Source of the DNA: Chlamydiota bacterium
Lineage (GTDB): Bacteria; Chlamydiota; Chlamydiia; Chlamydiales; Simkaniaceae
NCBI GenBank assembly: GCA_029556005.1
Contig: JAKQGT010000002.1
Coordinates: forward strand, 1-6,946
DNA: 6,946 nt
Direction: 5' to 3'
The translations under genes were made by a program, and so were the position numbers. The notes below the pieces were generated by a model. The model was not told the DNA's origin and searched no databases. It worked only from the letters and a program-made list of their open reading frames with translations. Below are positions 1-6,744 of the stretch, piece after piece (the first letter of the stretch is position 1; every line of letters begins with the position of its first letter).

Positions 1-367
1 TTCATTGCAAAGGGGCCTACGATCATTTCTAGCACCATTTGCTGTTGTTTAGACCCATGATAAGTATTGTTAAGCACATCATTCCAAGTTGTTTCAAAGG
101 CTTGGACTTCTTTCATGAATTGATTCACAAAGTCTGGATCATTTGCAAGATTTGGATTGTTTTCAAGTTCATGAAGAGAAAGATCGATAGTGGCGATTTC
201 TAAAAAAGCATTTCCGCTGCTTGAGTGGAGTTTTGGGGGTGAGCAGAGACGCTAGAAGAGCTTGTGACATTTTCTTCTTGGCTTGCTACTACCTGCTTTA
301 AAGAAGTTTGGTTTAAGTTTAAACTTTGAAACGCCTGACTTTGACTCATATTTTGAATGGTGCTCAT
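1..367 (-). CDS. Unrecognised small protein, frameshifted and cut off by the window edge
   Basis: I do not recognise this protein. The start is ATG at 367-365, preceded by a good Shine-Dalgarno (GAGAGG, 5 nt upstream) and a promoter. The first frame encodes 55 residues, rich in Ser, Gln, Asn and Thr (begins MSTIQNMSQS), and ends at TAG (202-200). The -1 frame then stays open from the same spot to the window edge, about 65 codons, giving a plausible protein-like sequence (LEIATIDLSLHELE, later FMKEVQAFETTWNDVL). That second frame has no start codon near the junction, because a TAG closes it a short way upstream. One extra T in the T6 run would fuse the halves as EMLFLEIATIDL. This could be a one-base deletion (pseudogene), an assembly error, or a recoding or slippage site. 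There is no signal peptide or membrane segment in the visible part. The polar N-terminus is compatible with, but does not show, a type III secreted protein. The C-terminus lies outside the window. Confidence 0.6.
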
Positions 368-389
368 AGTATCCTCTCTTTTTTTGTTT

Positions 390-418
390 TTTATATGCAC
401 ATAGCCACATATTCCCAA
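390..418 (-). promoter_or_regulatory. Sigma70-type promoter of the minus-strand gene
   Basis: Read on the minus strand, TTGGGA (418-413; 4 of 6 matches to TTGACA) is followed after exactly 17 bases by TATAAA (395-390; 5 of 6 matches to TATAAT). Transcription would start near 383, leaving a leader of about 16 nt that contains the GAGAGG ribosome site before ATG 367. This placement argues against the upstream in-frame ATG at 418-416, which falls inside the -35 box. No experiment supports it; the call rests on consensus, spacing and position. Confidence 0.6.
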
Positions 419-427
419 TAACTGGGA
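413..427. repeat. Inverted repeat overlapping the -35 box
   Basis: TCCCA (413-417) and TGGGA (423-427) are perfect 5-bp inverted arms separated by 5 bases. The repeat covers the proposed -35 element of the minus-strand promoter, a position where a bound repressor would block RNA polymerase. The arms are short, so it may be chance. Confidence 0.35.
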
Positions 428-434
428 GATAGCT

Positions 435-450
435 TTAACCCTGGGGTTAA
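435..450. promoter_or_regulatory. Palindrome upstream of the minus-strand promoter, possible operator
   Basis: TTAACCC (435-441) and GGGTTAA (444-450) are perfect 7-bp inverted arms with a 2-base centre. The centre lies about 60 bp upstream of the predicted start of the minus-strand transcript, a usual place for a dimeric activator site. The regulator is unknown. The dyad is too compact to be a terminator stem and no T-run follows it. Confidence 0.4.
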
Positions 451-793
451 GCCCTTAATGCTTCTACTAGATAATTTCATAACGGGGGACTTACGCTGAG
501 ACTTATTAGATTAATGAATCAGGAAATTTCTACCCCTTTTTATTTTTATCTTAATTTTATTTAAATTTTATTTTAAATTATTAATAGTTAATTACTTACG
601 ATATTAAATTTATTTTAAATGGAATTTGCTCATGATTTATTCCCCTAGACTTTCCTGTTTCGAATGCTTTAAAGATCTCGGATTTTGTCGTGATCAGACA
701 ATAGATTCTGAATGCCCACCGTTTCAAAACCACTTGCTGATTATAGATTAATGCGTTAGGCTGGGGAAAATAGGTTTTTAGCAAAAGCGAATT
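451..793. other. Divergent intergenic region, AT-rich
   Basis: This stretch separates the minus-strand gene from the plus-strand operon. I see no credible protein or structural RNA gene. The block at about 535-620 is almost pure A and T. The part from 640 to 793 has ordinary composition and must hold the operon promoter if there is one, but I find no strong box pair. A TATAGA at 742-747 is a possible -10 without a convincing -35. The leader before ATG 794 has no clear Shine-Dalgarno sequence. Confidence 0.5.
561..620. repeat. Imperfect AT-only direct repeat
   Basis: TTAAATTTTATTTTAAAT at 561-578 recurs at 604-620 with one T fewer, 43 bases further on. The surrounding block is nearly all A and T, so part of the similarity is expected from composition. 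Such tracts between divergent genes can be curved DNA or bind nucleoid proteins, but nothing in the sequence proves this here. Confidence 0.35.
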
Positions 794-1201
794 ATGAACG
801 AAGAAATAAAAAAGATTGGTGATTTGTTTAAATCGAAGCGGAAGGAGCTTAATCTTTCGTTGAAAGAAGTGGAGAATGCCACCTCGATTCGAACCAATCA
901 TCTAGAAGCTATTGAGGAGGGAAAAGAGGATCAATTCCTTTCTCCAGTCTATCTATTGGGATTCATGCGTCAATATGCAAATTTCTTAGGGATGGATGGC
1001 GACAAGATCATTAATGATCACCCCAATGCTTTCAATAAAGAAACAAAAAAGCATGAGTTTTCCTATGGCATTGGCACCTTAGAAGTCCGTGGAAGCATGG
1101 GTGGAGGCGTTAAATGGCTCCCCAATTTGATTTGGGCAGCAGTCTCTGTCGTGGTGATTGTTTTAGCTTATTATTTAGCTAAATATCTTGGAGTGATCTA
1201 A
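794..1201 (+). CDS. rodZ: RodZ-like cytoskeletal protein, short form without periplasmic domain
   Basis: This 135-residue protein has an N-terminal helix-turn-helix of the RodZ type (HTH_25) at about residues 5-70. It shows the family pattern of LKEVENATSIRTNHLEAIEEG followed, a few residues on, by PVYLLGFMRQYANFLG. A linker (72-108) leads to one strong membrane segment at about 110-130, and the protein ends five residues later. In bacteria the cytoplasmic HTH of RodZ binds MreB, not DNA, and tethers it to the inner membrane. E. coli RodZ adds a large periplasmic domain that is absent here. The Chlamydia trachomatis homologue CT009 is similarly short and was reported to interact with MreB at the division plane. 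A stop codon (779-781) sits just upstream in frame, so ATG 794 is the only possible ATG start. The Shine-Dalgarno is weak. It is the first gene of the apparent operon, with the next gene 24 nt downstream. Confidence 0.85.
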   Translation: MNEEIKKIGDLFKSKRKELNLSLKEVENATSIRTNHLEAIEEGKEDQFLSPVYLLGFMRQYANFLGMDGDKIINDHPNAFNKETKKHEFSYGIGTLEVRGSMGGGVKWLPNLIWAAVSVVVIVLAYYLAKYLGVI

Positions 1202-1225
1202 CCTTTTAATAGCGGGGTAGTCTCT

Positions 1226-3268
1226 ATGCCGGCCAAGCCTTTTGAAAATCGCTTGATCAATGAAAAATCTCCCTATCTCCTCCAGCATGCCCATAACCCT
1301 GTCGATTGGTATCCTTGGGGGGAAGAGGCTTTTAATCTTGCTAAATCCCAGAACAAGCCTATTTTTTTATCCATCGGATATGCCACGTGTCATTGGTGTC
1401 ATGTGATGAGCCATGAGTCTTTTGATGATCCCGAAGTGGCTGCCATGCTTAATGACATTTTCGTCTGTATCAAAGTGGACCGTGAAGAGCTTCCAGAAAT
1501 TGATAGCCTCTATATGGAATTTGCTCAAGCCCTTATGGCTTCAGGATCAGGGTGGCCGCTTAACGTTATCCTCACCCCCGATTTAAAACCATTCTACGCC
1601 ATTACTTATATGCCTCCAGATACTAGACAAGGGATGATGGGACTTAAGCAGCTGGCTTCCCATATTAGACAGCTTTGGGAAAGTGAGGAAAGAGAGCTTC
1701 TCTTTGATCAGGCAGAAAAGCTTGTGGATCTCTTTGAGCGTTCAGCCCTCACTCGGGGAAATGAAATTCCTTCAGAGGTTTTGGTCGATGAGGCTCTGGA
1801 AATGCTTTTTGAGACGGCTGACCCACTCTATGGAGGGATGAAAGGAGCTCCCAAATTTCCTTTGAGCTATCAGTGTCAGTTCTTTTTTGATTATGCTAAG
1901 ACCTTTAACGATTCGCGCCCTCTCTTTTTTGTAGAAAACACTCTAGATAGGATGTATCGGGGAGGGATCAACGATCATTTGGGGGGAGGTTTTTCTCGTT
2001 ATAGTGTGGATGAAAAATGGGTGGTTCCTCACTTTGAAAAAATGCTCTATGATAATGCCCTTTTAGGAGGAGCTTATCTTGAAGCGTGGAAGTTTACTAA
2101 AAAGGAAAAGTACAAAAAAATCACCGAGAACATTCTCGATTATATCCTCCGTGATATGAAACAACCGGGGGGGGGCTTTTATTCAGCAGAGGATGCCGAT
2201 GCTGAGGGTATTGAAGGGGCTTTTTATCTATGGACAAAAGAGGAAGTGCAGGCGGTTTTACCCTCAGAAGATTGCGCGCTGTTTTGTAAGTTTTATGATG
2301 TTACCCATGAGGGTAACTTCGAAGGGAAGAACATCTTACATCGGACACATAGCCTTGAGGAATTTGCTCAATATAAAGATTTCGAGCTTCATGAAACAGA
2401 AAAGCGCTTAAATCACTGTTTAAACCTCTTATTTGAGGAAAGATCCCAAAGAAAACGCCCTTTTAAAGATGATAAAATCCTCGTCTCTTGGAATGCTCTG
2501 ATGATCGATACCTGTATCAAAGCTGGCCTTGCTCTTCAAAATGAGCAGTATCTTCGTGCTGGTCTTGAAGCTGCAGAGTTTATCTATCAACATCTTTGGA
2601 AAGAGGGGAAGCTCTTGCGTCGCTTTCGCGAGGGGCATGCAGGATTTGAAGGAAGCCTAGATGATTATGCTTCTCTCATTCGCTCTCTCATTACCTTATA
2701 TGAAGCCGGGATGGGGGAAAAGTGGCTCGATTGGGCGATTCAAATGACCTCCCTTTTAGAAGAGCAATTCAAGGCTGAAGAGGGAGCTTTTTACTTAACA
2801 GGCCCTATGCATTCGATTTTGCTGCGCCGCTGTGAGCTTTATGATAGTGCCCAACCCTCAGGGAATAGCCTGCATACAGAGAACCTTTTACGCCTTTATC
2901 AAATCACCCATAATCGTGAGTATTGGATTCAGGCAGAAGATATCCTAAAAGTTGCAAAAAATTATATCGAGGCCTACCCCCAAGGCGCTCTCTATCATTT
3001 ACTCACGTTAATGCGTTATCTTGACAAAGAGGCTCCCACTTTTATCATTGCTCTGGATACAAAGGGGTCCTTAAAAGAGGATTTAGCCCGGATGATTCAC
3101 TCTCAATACTGTCCCCATGCGGCAGTTATTTGGGCAGAAGGTTCTGAGTATGTTCCAGTCAATGAGAAAACAACTCTTTATATTTGCAAACAAGGGAAAT
3201 GCCTACCTCCCCTTACCGAGTGGAGTGAGATAGAAAAAGCGTTCCTAGACGAAAAATGGAAAACTTGA
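1226..3268 (+). CDS. yyaL: YyaL/SPATA20-family thioredoxin-domain protein (DUF255)
   Basis: The product is 680 residues, the normal full length for this family (B. subtilis YyaL, animal SPATA20). The N-terminal thioredoxin-like domain (about residues 4-165) has the hallmark [13 protein letters not shown], the CxxC redox motif CHWC at 55-58 within [16 protein letters not shown], and [16 protein letters not shown]. The rest (about 190-640) is the alpha/alpha-toroid region related to six-hairpin sugar enzymes. It carries the family signatures [34 protein letters not shown] and [13 protein letters not shown]. There is no signal peptide, so it is likely cytosolic. The substrate is not established for the family; a thiol-redox or sugar-related role is only suggested by the folds. 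ATG 1226 gives the expected N-terminus, with GGGG 8 nt upstream as a modest ribosome site. A run of nine Gs (2167-2175) lies in the coding sequence at Pro314-Gly317. The kinase gene starts 12 nt after the stop. Confidence 0.93.
   Translation: MPAKPFENRLINEKSPYLLQHAHNPVDWYPWGEEAFNLAKSQNKPIFLSIGYATCHWCHVMSHESFDDPEVAAMLNDIFVCIKVDREELPEIDSLYMEFAQALMASGSGWPLNVILTPDLKPFYAITYMPPDTRQGMMGLKQLASHIRQLWESEERELLFDQAEKLVDLFERSALTRGNEIPSEVLVDEALEMLFETADPLYGGMKGAPKFPLSYQCQFFFDYAKTFNDSRPLFFVENTLDRMYRGGINDHLGGGFSRYSVDEKWVVPHFEKMLYDNALLGGAYLEAWKFTKKEKYKKITENILDYILRDMKQPGGGFYSAEDADAEGIEGAFYLWTKEEVQAVLPSEDCALFCKFYDVTHEGNFEGKNILHRTHSLEEFAQYKDFELHETEKRLNHCLNLLFEERSQRKRPFKDDKILVSWNALMIDTCIKAGLALQNEQYLRAGLEAAEFIYQHLWKEGKLLRRFREGHAGFEGSLDDYASLIRSLITLYEAGMGEKWLDWAIQMTSLLEEQFKAEEGAFYLTGPMHSILLRRCELYDSAQPSGNSLHTENLLRLYQITHNREYWIQAEDILKVAKNYIEAYPQGALYHLLTLMRYLDKEAPTFIIALDTKGSLKEDLARMIHSQYCPHAAVIWAEGSEYVPVNEKTTLYICKQGKCLPPLTEWSEIEKAFLDEKWKT
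2167..2175 (+). repeat. Homopolymeric G9 tract within yyaL
   Basis: Nine consecutive Gs encode the end of Pro314 and Gly315-Gly317 of the yyaL-like gene, just before [11 protein letters not shown]. The frame is intact in this copy. The Gly-Gly part is conserved in the family, but the unbroken G run depends on codon choice. Poly-G tracts of about this length are known contingency sites in some bacteria, including pmp genes of Chlamydia pneumoniae. Loss or gain of one G here would truncate the protein. Confidence 0.8.
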
Positions 3269-3280
3269 GAAGATAGGGAA

Positions 3281-5257
3281 ATGGATAAGAAAACGCTAGG
3301 GGATTATTCTATTATTAAACAGATCGGGCAAGGAACGCTTGGATCGGTCTTTTTAGCTGAGCATCGCTTTGTAAAACAGCAATATATTCTGAAGGTGCTA
3401 CCTGAAGAGATGGCAACAGACCGGAATTTTATTCAACGTTTTGAGAAGCATGTGGCCACCCTTGCTAAACTGGATCACCCCCATATTGTCAAGATCCATA
3501 ATGTCTCTTTTGCTGAAGGGTATTATTTCTTAGTCACCGATTGCATCGTGGATTGTTTTGGGGAAACGACAAATCTAACGCAATATTTAAGCGTCAATAA
3601 GCAAAGTCTTAACGAAAATGAAATTCTCGAGCTTTTGACGCAAGTCGCTTCCGCCCTTCATTATGCCCACCAAATGCAAATAGGGGGGCAACCTCTTGCG
3701 CATCGTGGCTTAAAATTGAATAACATTTTGATTGGAAAAGGGGCGCGTGGACTCCATGTTTACCTTTCAGATTTTGGACTTTCTCATATTATCGGAGAAG
3801 GGGCTATTCTTACCCGTATGTATAAAGTGCTTGCTGATGTTCTCTCTTTAGATCTTTACCAATCCACCTTTACCAAGCCGGGTGAAGAGAAGTTTTTAAC
3901 CGGAACGATTGACTCAGGGAAACTTTCCAAACTCCATGCTTCCTTTTTGCAAGTTTACCACTTTCTAGCTCCTGAACAAAAAATTTATCGAGAAAAACCT
4001 GTCGGTCCCCAAGCTGACACTTTTGCTTTTGGGATCCTTGCGTACTTTTTGCTGATGCACTGTTTTCCCGAAGGAAATTTCCCTCTCCCGAATGAAATCT
4101 ATCCCGATTTTCGTTTGAATTGGAATTTACTCGTTAAAGAATGTCTCCATCCTGACCCCACAAAGCGCCCACCTGCTTTACTCAAGCTTTTAGATACTCT
4201 TACCCAGCCGAAAATGAAAAAAACGCCTGTTTATGAAGAGGAAGAAGAGGCTATTTTAGATTGGAATGAATCTGAAGAATCCCCCCTTCCCGATGAGGAT
4301 GAAGAGGGGGCTGTCGCTGTTGCAACAAGAGAAGAAGATGATGAGATTACCCCTAGGCAAATGGATATGCTTCATGAAGTCTCTGAAATGATAAGAAGCC
4401 AAGCCAAGCCTGTTCTTAATCCCCAAGAAGTCAAACGTCCCCAGTATGACCCCGATCCTGCTGCCGCCTTTCAGGTAGATAGCACTGTGGCTCGTTATGT
4501 TCCTAAAGAGGAAAAGATCCAAAATATCGAGCCCATTCCTTCTGAAATGGTGGTTATCAAAGAAGGGGAGTATTATCGGGGGAGTGATGAGGGAGGACGC
4601 GATGAACGTCCCCGCCACCAAGTCAAGCTTTCGAGTTTTGCACTCGATATCCATCCGGTCACCAACGAGCAGTTTGTTCGCTTTTTAGAGGTTATGGGAG
4701 GGGAAAAAAATGCCAATAATCAAGATATTATTCGTCTGCGGGAATCTCGCATTCGACGCCATGGAGGAAAAGTTAGCATTGAGTCGGGTTATAGCAAACA
4801 TCCTGTGATCGGAGTCACCTGGTATGGAGCCATTGCCTATGCGAAATGGATTGGGAAGCGTCTACCTACAGAAGCCGAATGGGAAGTGGCTGCTTCTTGC
4901 TGTGAGGAGTTAATTTACCCAACGGGAGCTGGGATAGAACGTACCCAAGCAAACTTTTTTAGCGCGGATACCACTCCTGTTAAGAGTTATCCTCCCAACA
5001 AACTGGGTCTCTATGACATGGTTGGGAATGTCTATGAATGGTGCCAAGATTGGTATGATTATAATTACTATGAAACGGCGATGCAACGTCCCGATAACCC
5101 CAAGGGACCCCTTCAAGGAGTCTATCGCGTTTTAAGGGGAGGTTGCTGGAAAAGTCTAAAAGACGATCTACGCTGCGCTCACCGTCATCGCAACAATCCT
5201 GGAATTGTAAACCGTACCTACGGCTTCCGGTGCGCTGCTGATGTCGAAGCTGAATAG
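3281..5257 (+). CDS. pkn1: Pkn1-like Hanks-type kinase or pseudokinase fused to an FGE-like domain
   Basis: This 658-residue protein has three parts. Residues 9-307 form a Hanks-type kinase fold, with glycine loop GQGTLGSV (16-23), ATP-site Lys38 in YILKVL, DFG 164-166, APE 230-232, Asp246 and the closing Arg296. The catalytic loop reads HRGLKLNN (141-148), so Gly143 replaces the HRD aspartate. The alpha-C Glu position appears to be His57. About 63 residues separate DFG from APE, longer than usual. Residues 308-419 are a charged, largely acidic linker with no membrane segment. Residues 420-655 are an FGE-sulfatase-like domain, with MVVIKEGEYYRGS (423-435), RLPTEAEWE (527-535), GNVYEW (582-587), GGCW (620-623) and GFRCA (648-652). 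C. trachomatis Pkn1 has the same architecture and was reported to autophosphorylate, so loss of activity is not certain. AGGGA lies just before ATG 3281. The 3' end overlaps the phosphatase gene by 17 nt. Confidence 0.88.
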   Translation: MDKKTLGDYSIIKQIGQGTLGSVFLAEHRFVKQQYILKVLPEEMATDRNFIQRFEKHVATLAKLDHPHIVKIHNVSFAEGYYFLVTDCIVDCFGETTNLTQYLSVNKQSLNENEILELLTQVASALHYAHQMQIGGQPLAHRGLKLNNILIGKGARGLHVYLSDFGLSHIIGEGAILTRMYKVLADVLSLDLYQSTFTKPGEEKFLTGTIDSGKLSKLHASFLQVYHFLAPEQKIYREKPVGPQADTFAFGILAYFLLMHCFPEGNFPLPNEIYPDFRLNWNLLVKECLHPDPTKRPPALLKLLDTLTQPKMKKTPVYEEEEEAILDWNESEESPLPDEDEEGAVAVATREEDDEITPRQMDMLHEVSEMIRSQAKPVLNPQEVKRPQYDPDPAAAFQVDSTVARYVPKEEKIQNIEPIPSEMVVIKEGEYYRGSDEGGRDERPRHQVKLSSFALDIHPVTNEQFVRFLEVMGGEKNANNQDIIRLRESRIRRHGGKVSIESGYSKHPVIGVTWYGAIAYAKWIGKRLPTEAEWEVAASCCEELIYPTGAGIERTQANFFSADTTPVKSYPPNKLGLYDMVGNVYEWCQDWYDYNYYETAMQRPDNPKGPLQGVYRVLRGGCWKSLKDDLRCAHRHRNNPGIVNRTYGFRCAADVEAE

Positions 5258-5708
5258 CTTTCTCTTCGTTTGTGCGGGAAACATCTGCCGCTCTCCTTCA
5301 CTGAAAGGAATTTTAGAGCATCAATTACAGCAAAAAAGAATTTTAGCCCACATTGAAAGTTGTGGTCTTTATGCCTCTTTCTTAGGTTCCCCTCCTGATC
5401 AACGGATGCAAGAAGTTGCAAAAGCCCATGGCCTGAAATTAGAAAATCGAGCCAAACTCTTTGAAGCATCCTTTTTTGATGAGTTCGATGCCATCTTCTG
5501 CGTGACTGAGGAGATTCTGGAGGCTGTCGCAGCAAGGGCTCACCAGAAAGAATTCCTTGATAAACTCTACCTTGCCACCCACTTTTCCAAAAACCATCGG
5601 GATCAAGACATCCCTGATCCCTATTATGGTGGGGCAAAAGGATTTGAGAGCGTTTGGAGTCTCATGGAAGAGGCTTGTGAAGGAATTATTGCCCATTTTT
5701 ACCCTTGA
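5241..5708 (+). CDS. Low-molecular-weight protein tyrosine phosphatase
   Basis: At 155 residues this is a normal full-length LMW-PTP. The P-loop at the N-terminus reads VCAGNICRSP (10-19). It contains the CX5R signature, with nucleophile Cys11 and phosphate-binding Arg17. The general acid is Asp126 in IPDPYYGG (124-131), followed by the typical FESVWSLMEEACEGI. The enzyme removes phosphate from phosphotyrosine or related phosphoester substrates in the cytoplasm; the partner is unknown. In other bacteria members often pair with tyrosine kinases of capsule export or act as secreted effectors. Here the neighbour is a Hanks-type kinase-like protein. ATG 5241 lies within the kinase gene, 17 nt before the end of its stop codon, with no evident Shine-Dalgarno, so translation probably depends on ribosomes finishing the kinase. 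The residues after the P-loop (SPSLKG) differ slightly from the common SPMAEG. Confidence 0.92.
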   Translation: MSKLNSFLFVCAGNICRSPSLKGILEHQLQQKRILAHIESCGLYASFLGSPPDQRMQEVAKAHGLKLENRAKLFEASFFDEFDAIFCVTEEILEAVAARAHQKEFLDKLYLATHFSKNHRDQDIPDPYYGGAKGFESVWSLMEEACEGIIAHFYP

Positions 5709-5773
5709 ACAAATGCACGGTATTTTTTACCATTATTCTCAAACAACTTTTGAAATTGGTTGAGTATAAACGC

Positions 5774-6727
5774 ATGAAATTATTGCTTTCAAAACCTAGG
5801 GGTTTTTGCGCCGGCGTGGTGCGAGCCATTGAGACTGTAGAAAAAGCTCTACAACTATGGGGAGCTCCCATCTATGTCAAACATCAGATTGTTCATAATC
5901 GCCATGTTGTGGAAGATTTGGAAAGTAAAGGGGCCATTTTTATTGAAGACCTCGACGAAGTTCCTGAGGGAAGTCGGGTGATCTATTCTGCCCATGGAAT
6001 TCCTCCTTCTGTTAGAGAACATGCAAAAAAACGGCGTTTAATTGAAATCGATGCCTCTTGTGGTTTAGTGATTCGAGTCCATTCAGCAGCTAAACGTTTT
6101 GCCAGTAAAGGGTATCATATTCTTTTGATCGGCCATCGCAAGCATGTTGAAGTGATTGGAACAGCTGGGGAAGCTCCAGAAGCAACAACGATTATTGAAT
6201 CTGTGGATGATGTTGCCAAACTGCATTTCCCTCCAGAGCAAAAACTTTTTTATACGACGCAAACCACCCTCAGTCTTGATGATGTCAAAGAGATTACCGA
6301 TGCCCTCCAAGAAAAATACCCTCACATTGAAACGTTGCCGAGCTCCTCTATCTGCTATGCGACAACAAATCGTCAACTCGCTCTTAGAGAAATCACCCAC
6401 TCTGTGGATCTTGTCTTAGTTGTAGGGGATCCCACCAGTTCAAACTCCAATCGTCTTTGCGAAGTTGCCATTAAGCGGGGCATTCCTGCCTATTTAATCA
6501 ATGATCCCCACGAGATCAATCCTTCATGGCTTCAGGGCGTTCAAGCCATTGGCCTCACAGCTGGAGCCTCCACCCCCGAGTCTATTGTACAAAAATGTAT
6601 CGAACACCTCGAAAGCCTGGGTGTTACTGAGACTGAAGAGGTAGAGTTTACTGAAGAAAATGTCTTCTTCCAGCTTCCCAAAGAGGTTCTAGTGCCTGAC
6701 CGCAAAAGTCCTTCATGGAATTTTTAG
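5774..6727 (+). CDS. ispH: IspH (LytB), 4-hydroxy-3-methylbut-2-enyl diphosphate reductase
   Basis: IspH is the iron-sulfur enzyme of the last MEP-pathway step, reducing HMBPP to IPP and DMAPP. The product is 317 residues, like E. coli IspH. The three cluster cysteines are Cys12 (PRGFCAGV), Cys96 (DASCGLV) and Cys194 (SSICYATTNRQ). Substrate residues are also present: His41, His74, His124, Glu126, the Thr pair in TTQTTLSLDD (164-165), SSNSNRL (222-228) and Ser266 in AGASTPES. Deviations from the usual sequence are CGLVIRVH for CPLVTKVH and RKHVEVIG for GHPEVEG, neither removing a key residue. ATG 5774 was chosen because it yields the conserved N-terminus (MKLLLSKPRGFCAG). An in-frame TTG at 5705, overlapping the phosphatase stop, would add 23 residues atypical for the family. 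No strong Shine-Dalgarno is visible. It is the last gene of the apparent operon, 65 nt after the phosphatase and 17 nt before a long hairpin. Confidence 0.97.
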   Translation: MKLLLSKPRGFCAGVVRAIETVEKALQLWGAPIYVKHQIVHNRHVVEDLESKGAIFIEDLDEVPEGSRVIYSAHGIPPSVREHAKKRRLIEIDASCGLVIRVHSAAKRFASKGYHILLIGHRKHVEVIGTAGEAPEATTIIESVDDVAKLHFPPEQKLFYTTQTTLSLDDVKEITDALQEKYPHIETLPSSSICYATTNRQLALREITHSVDLVLVVGDPTSSNSNRLCEVAIKRGIPAYLINDPHEINPSWLQGVQAIGLTAGASTPESIVQKCIEHLESLGVTETEEVEFTEENVFFQLPKEVLVPDRKSPSWNF

Positions 6728-6744
6728 CGTCAAAGTTCTCGGGC

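Noticed and set aside
368..418. Upstream in-frame ATG (418) as start of the minus-strand gene
   Set aside because: It falls in the proposed -35 box, lacks a ribosome site, and adds residues (MGICGYVHIKNKK) unlike the rest; ATG 367 has GAGAGG at the right distance.
596..901. Open frame on the minus strand across the rodZ 5' end
   Set aside because: It overlaps the conserved HTH of rodZ antisense, and its translation is Phe/Ile/Lys-rich with no recognisable domain; composition explains it.
4256..4654. 132-codon minus-strand frame inside the kinase gene
   Set aside because: It is antisense to the linker and FGE domain of a well-supported gene and has no family features.
4540..5257. Diversity-generating retroelement target in the FGE-like domain
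   Set aside because: FGE-fold C-termini are common retroelement targets, but no reverse transcriptase and no template repeat of the gene's 3' end were found in the window.
5218..5637. 139-codon minus-strand frame over the phosphatase gene
   Set aside because: It is antisense to a clear LMW-PTP with intact catalytic motifs; translation shows no domain.
5705..5773. TTG at 5705 as the ispH start
   Set aside because: It would add 23 residues not found in the family; ATG 5774 gives the standard IspH N-terminus.
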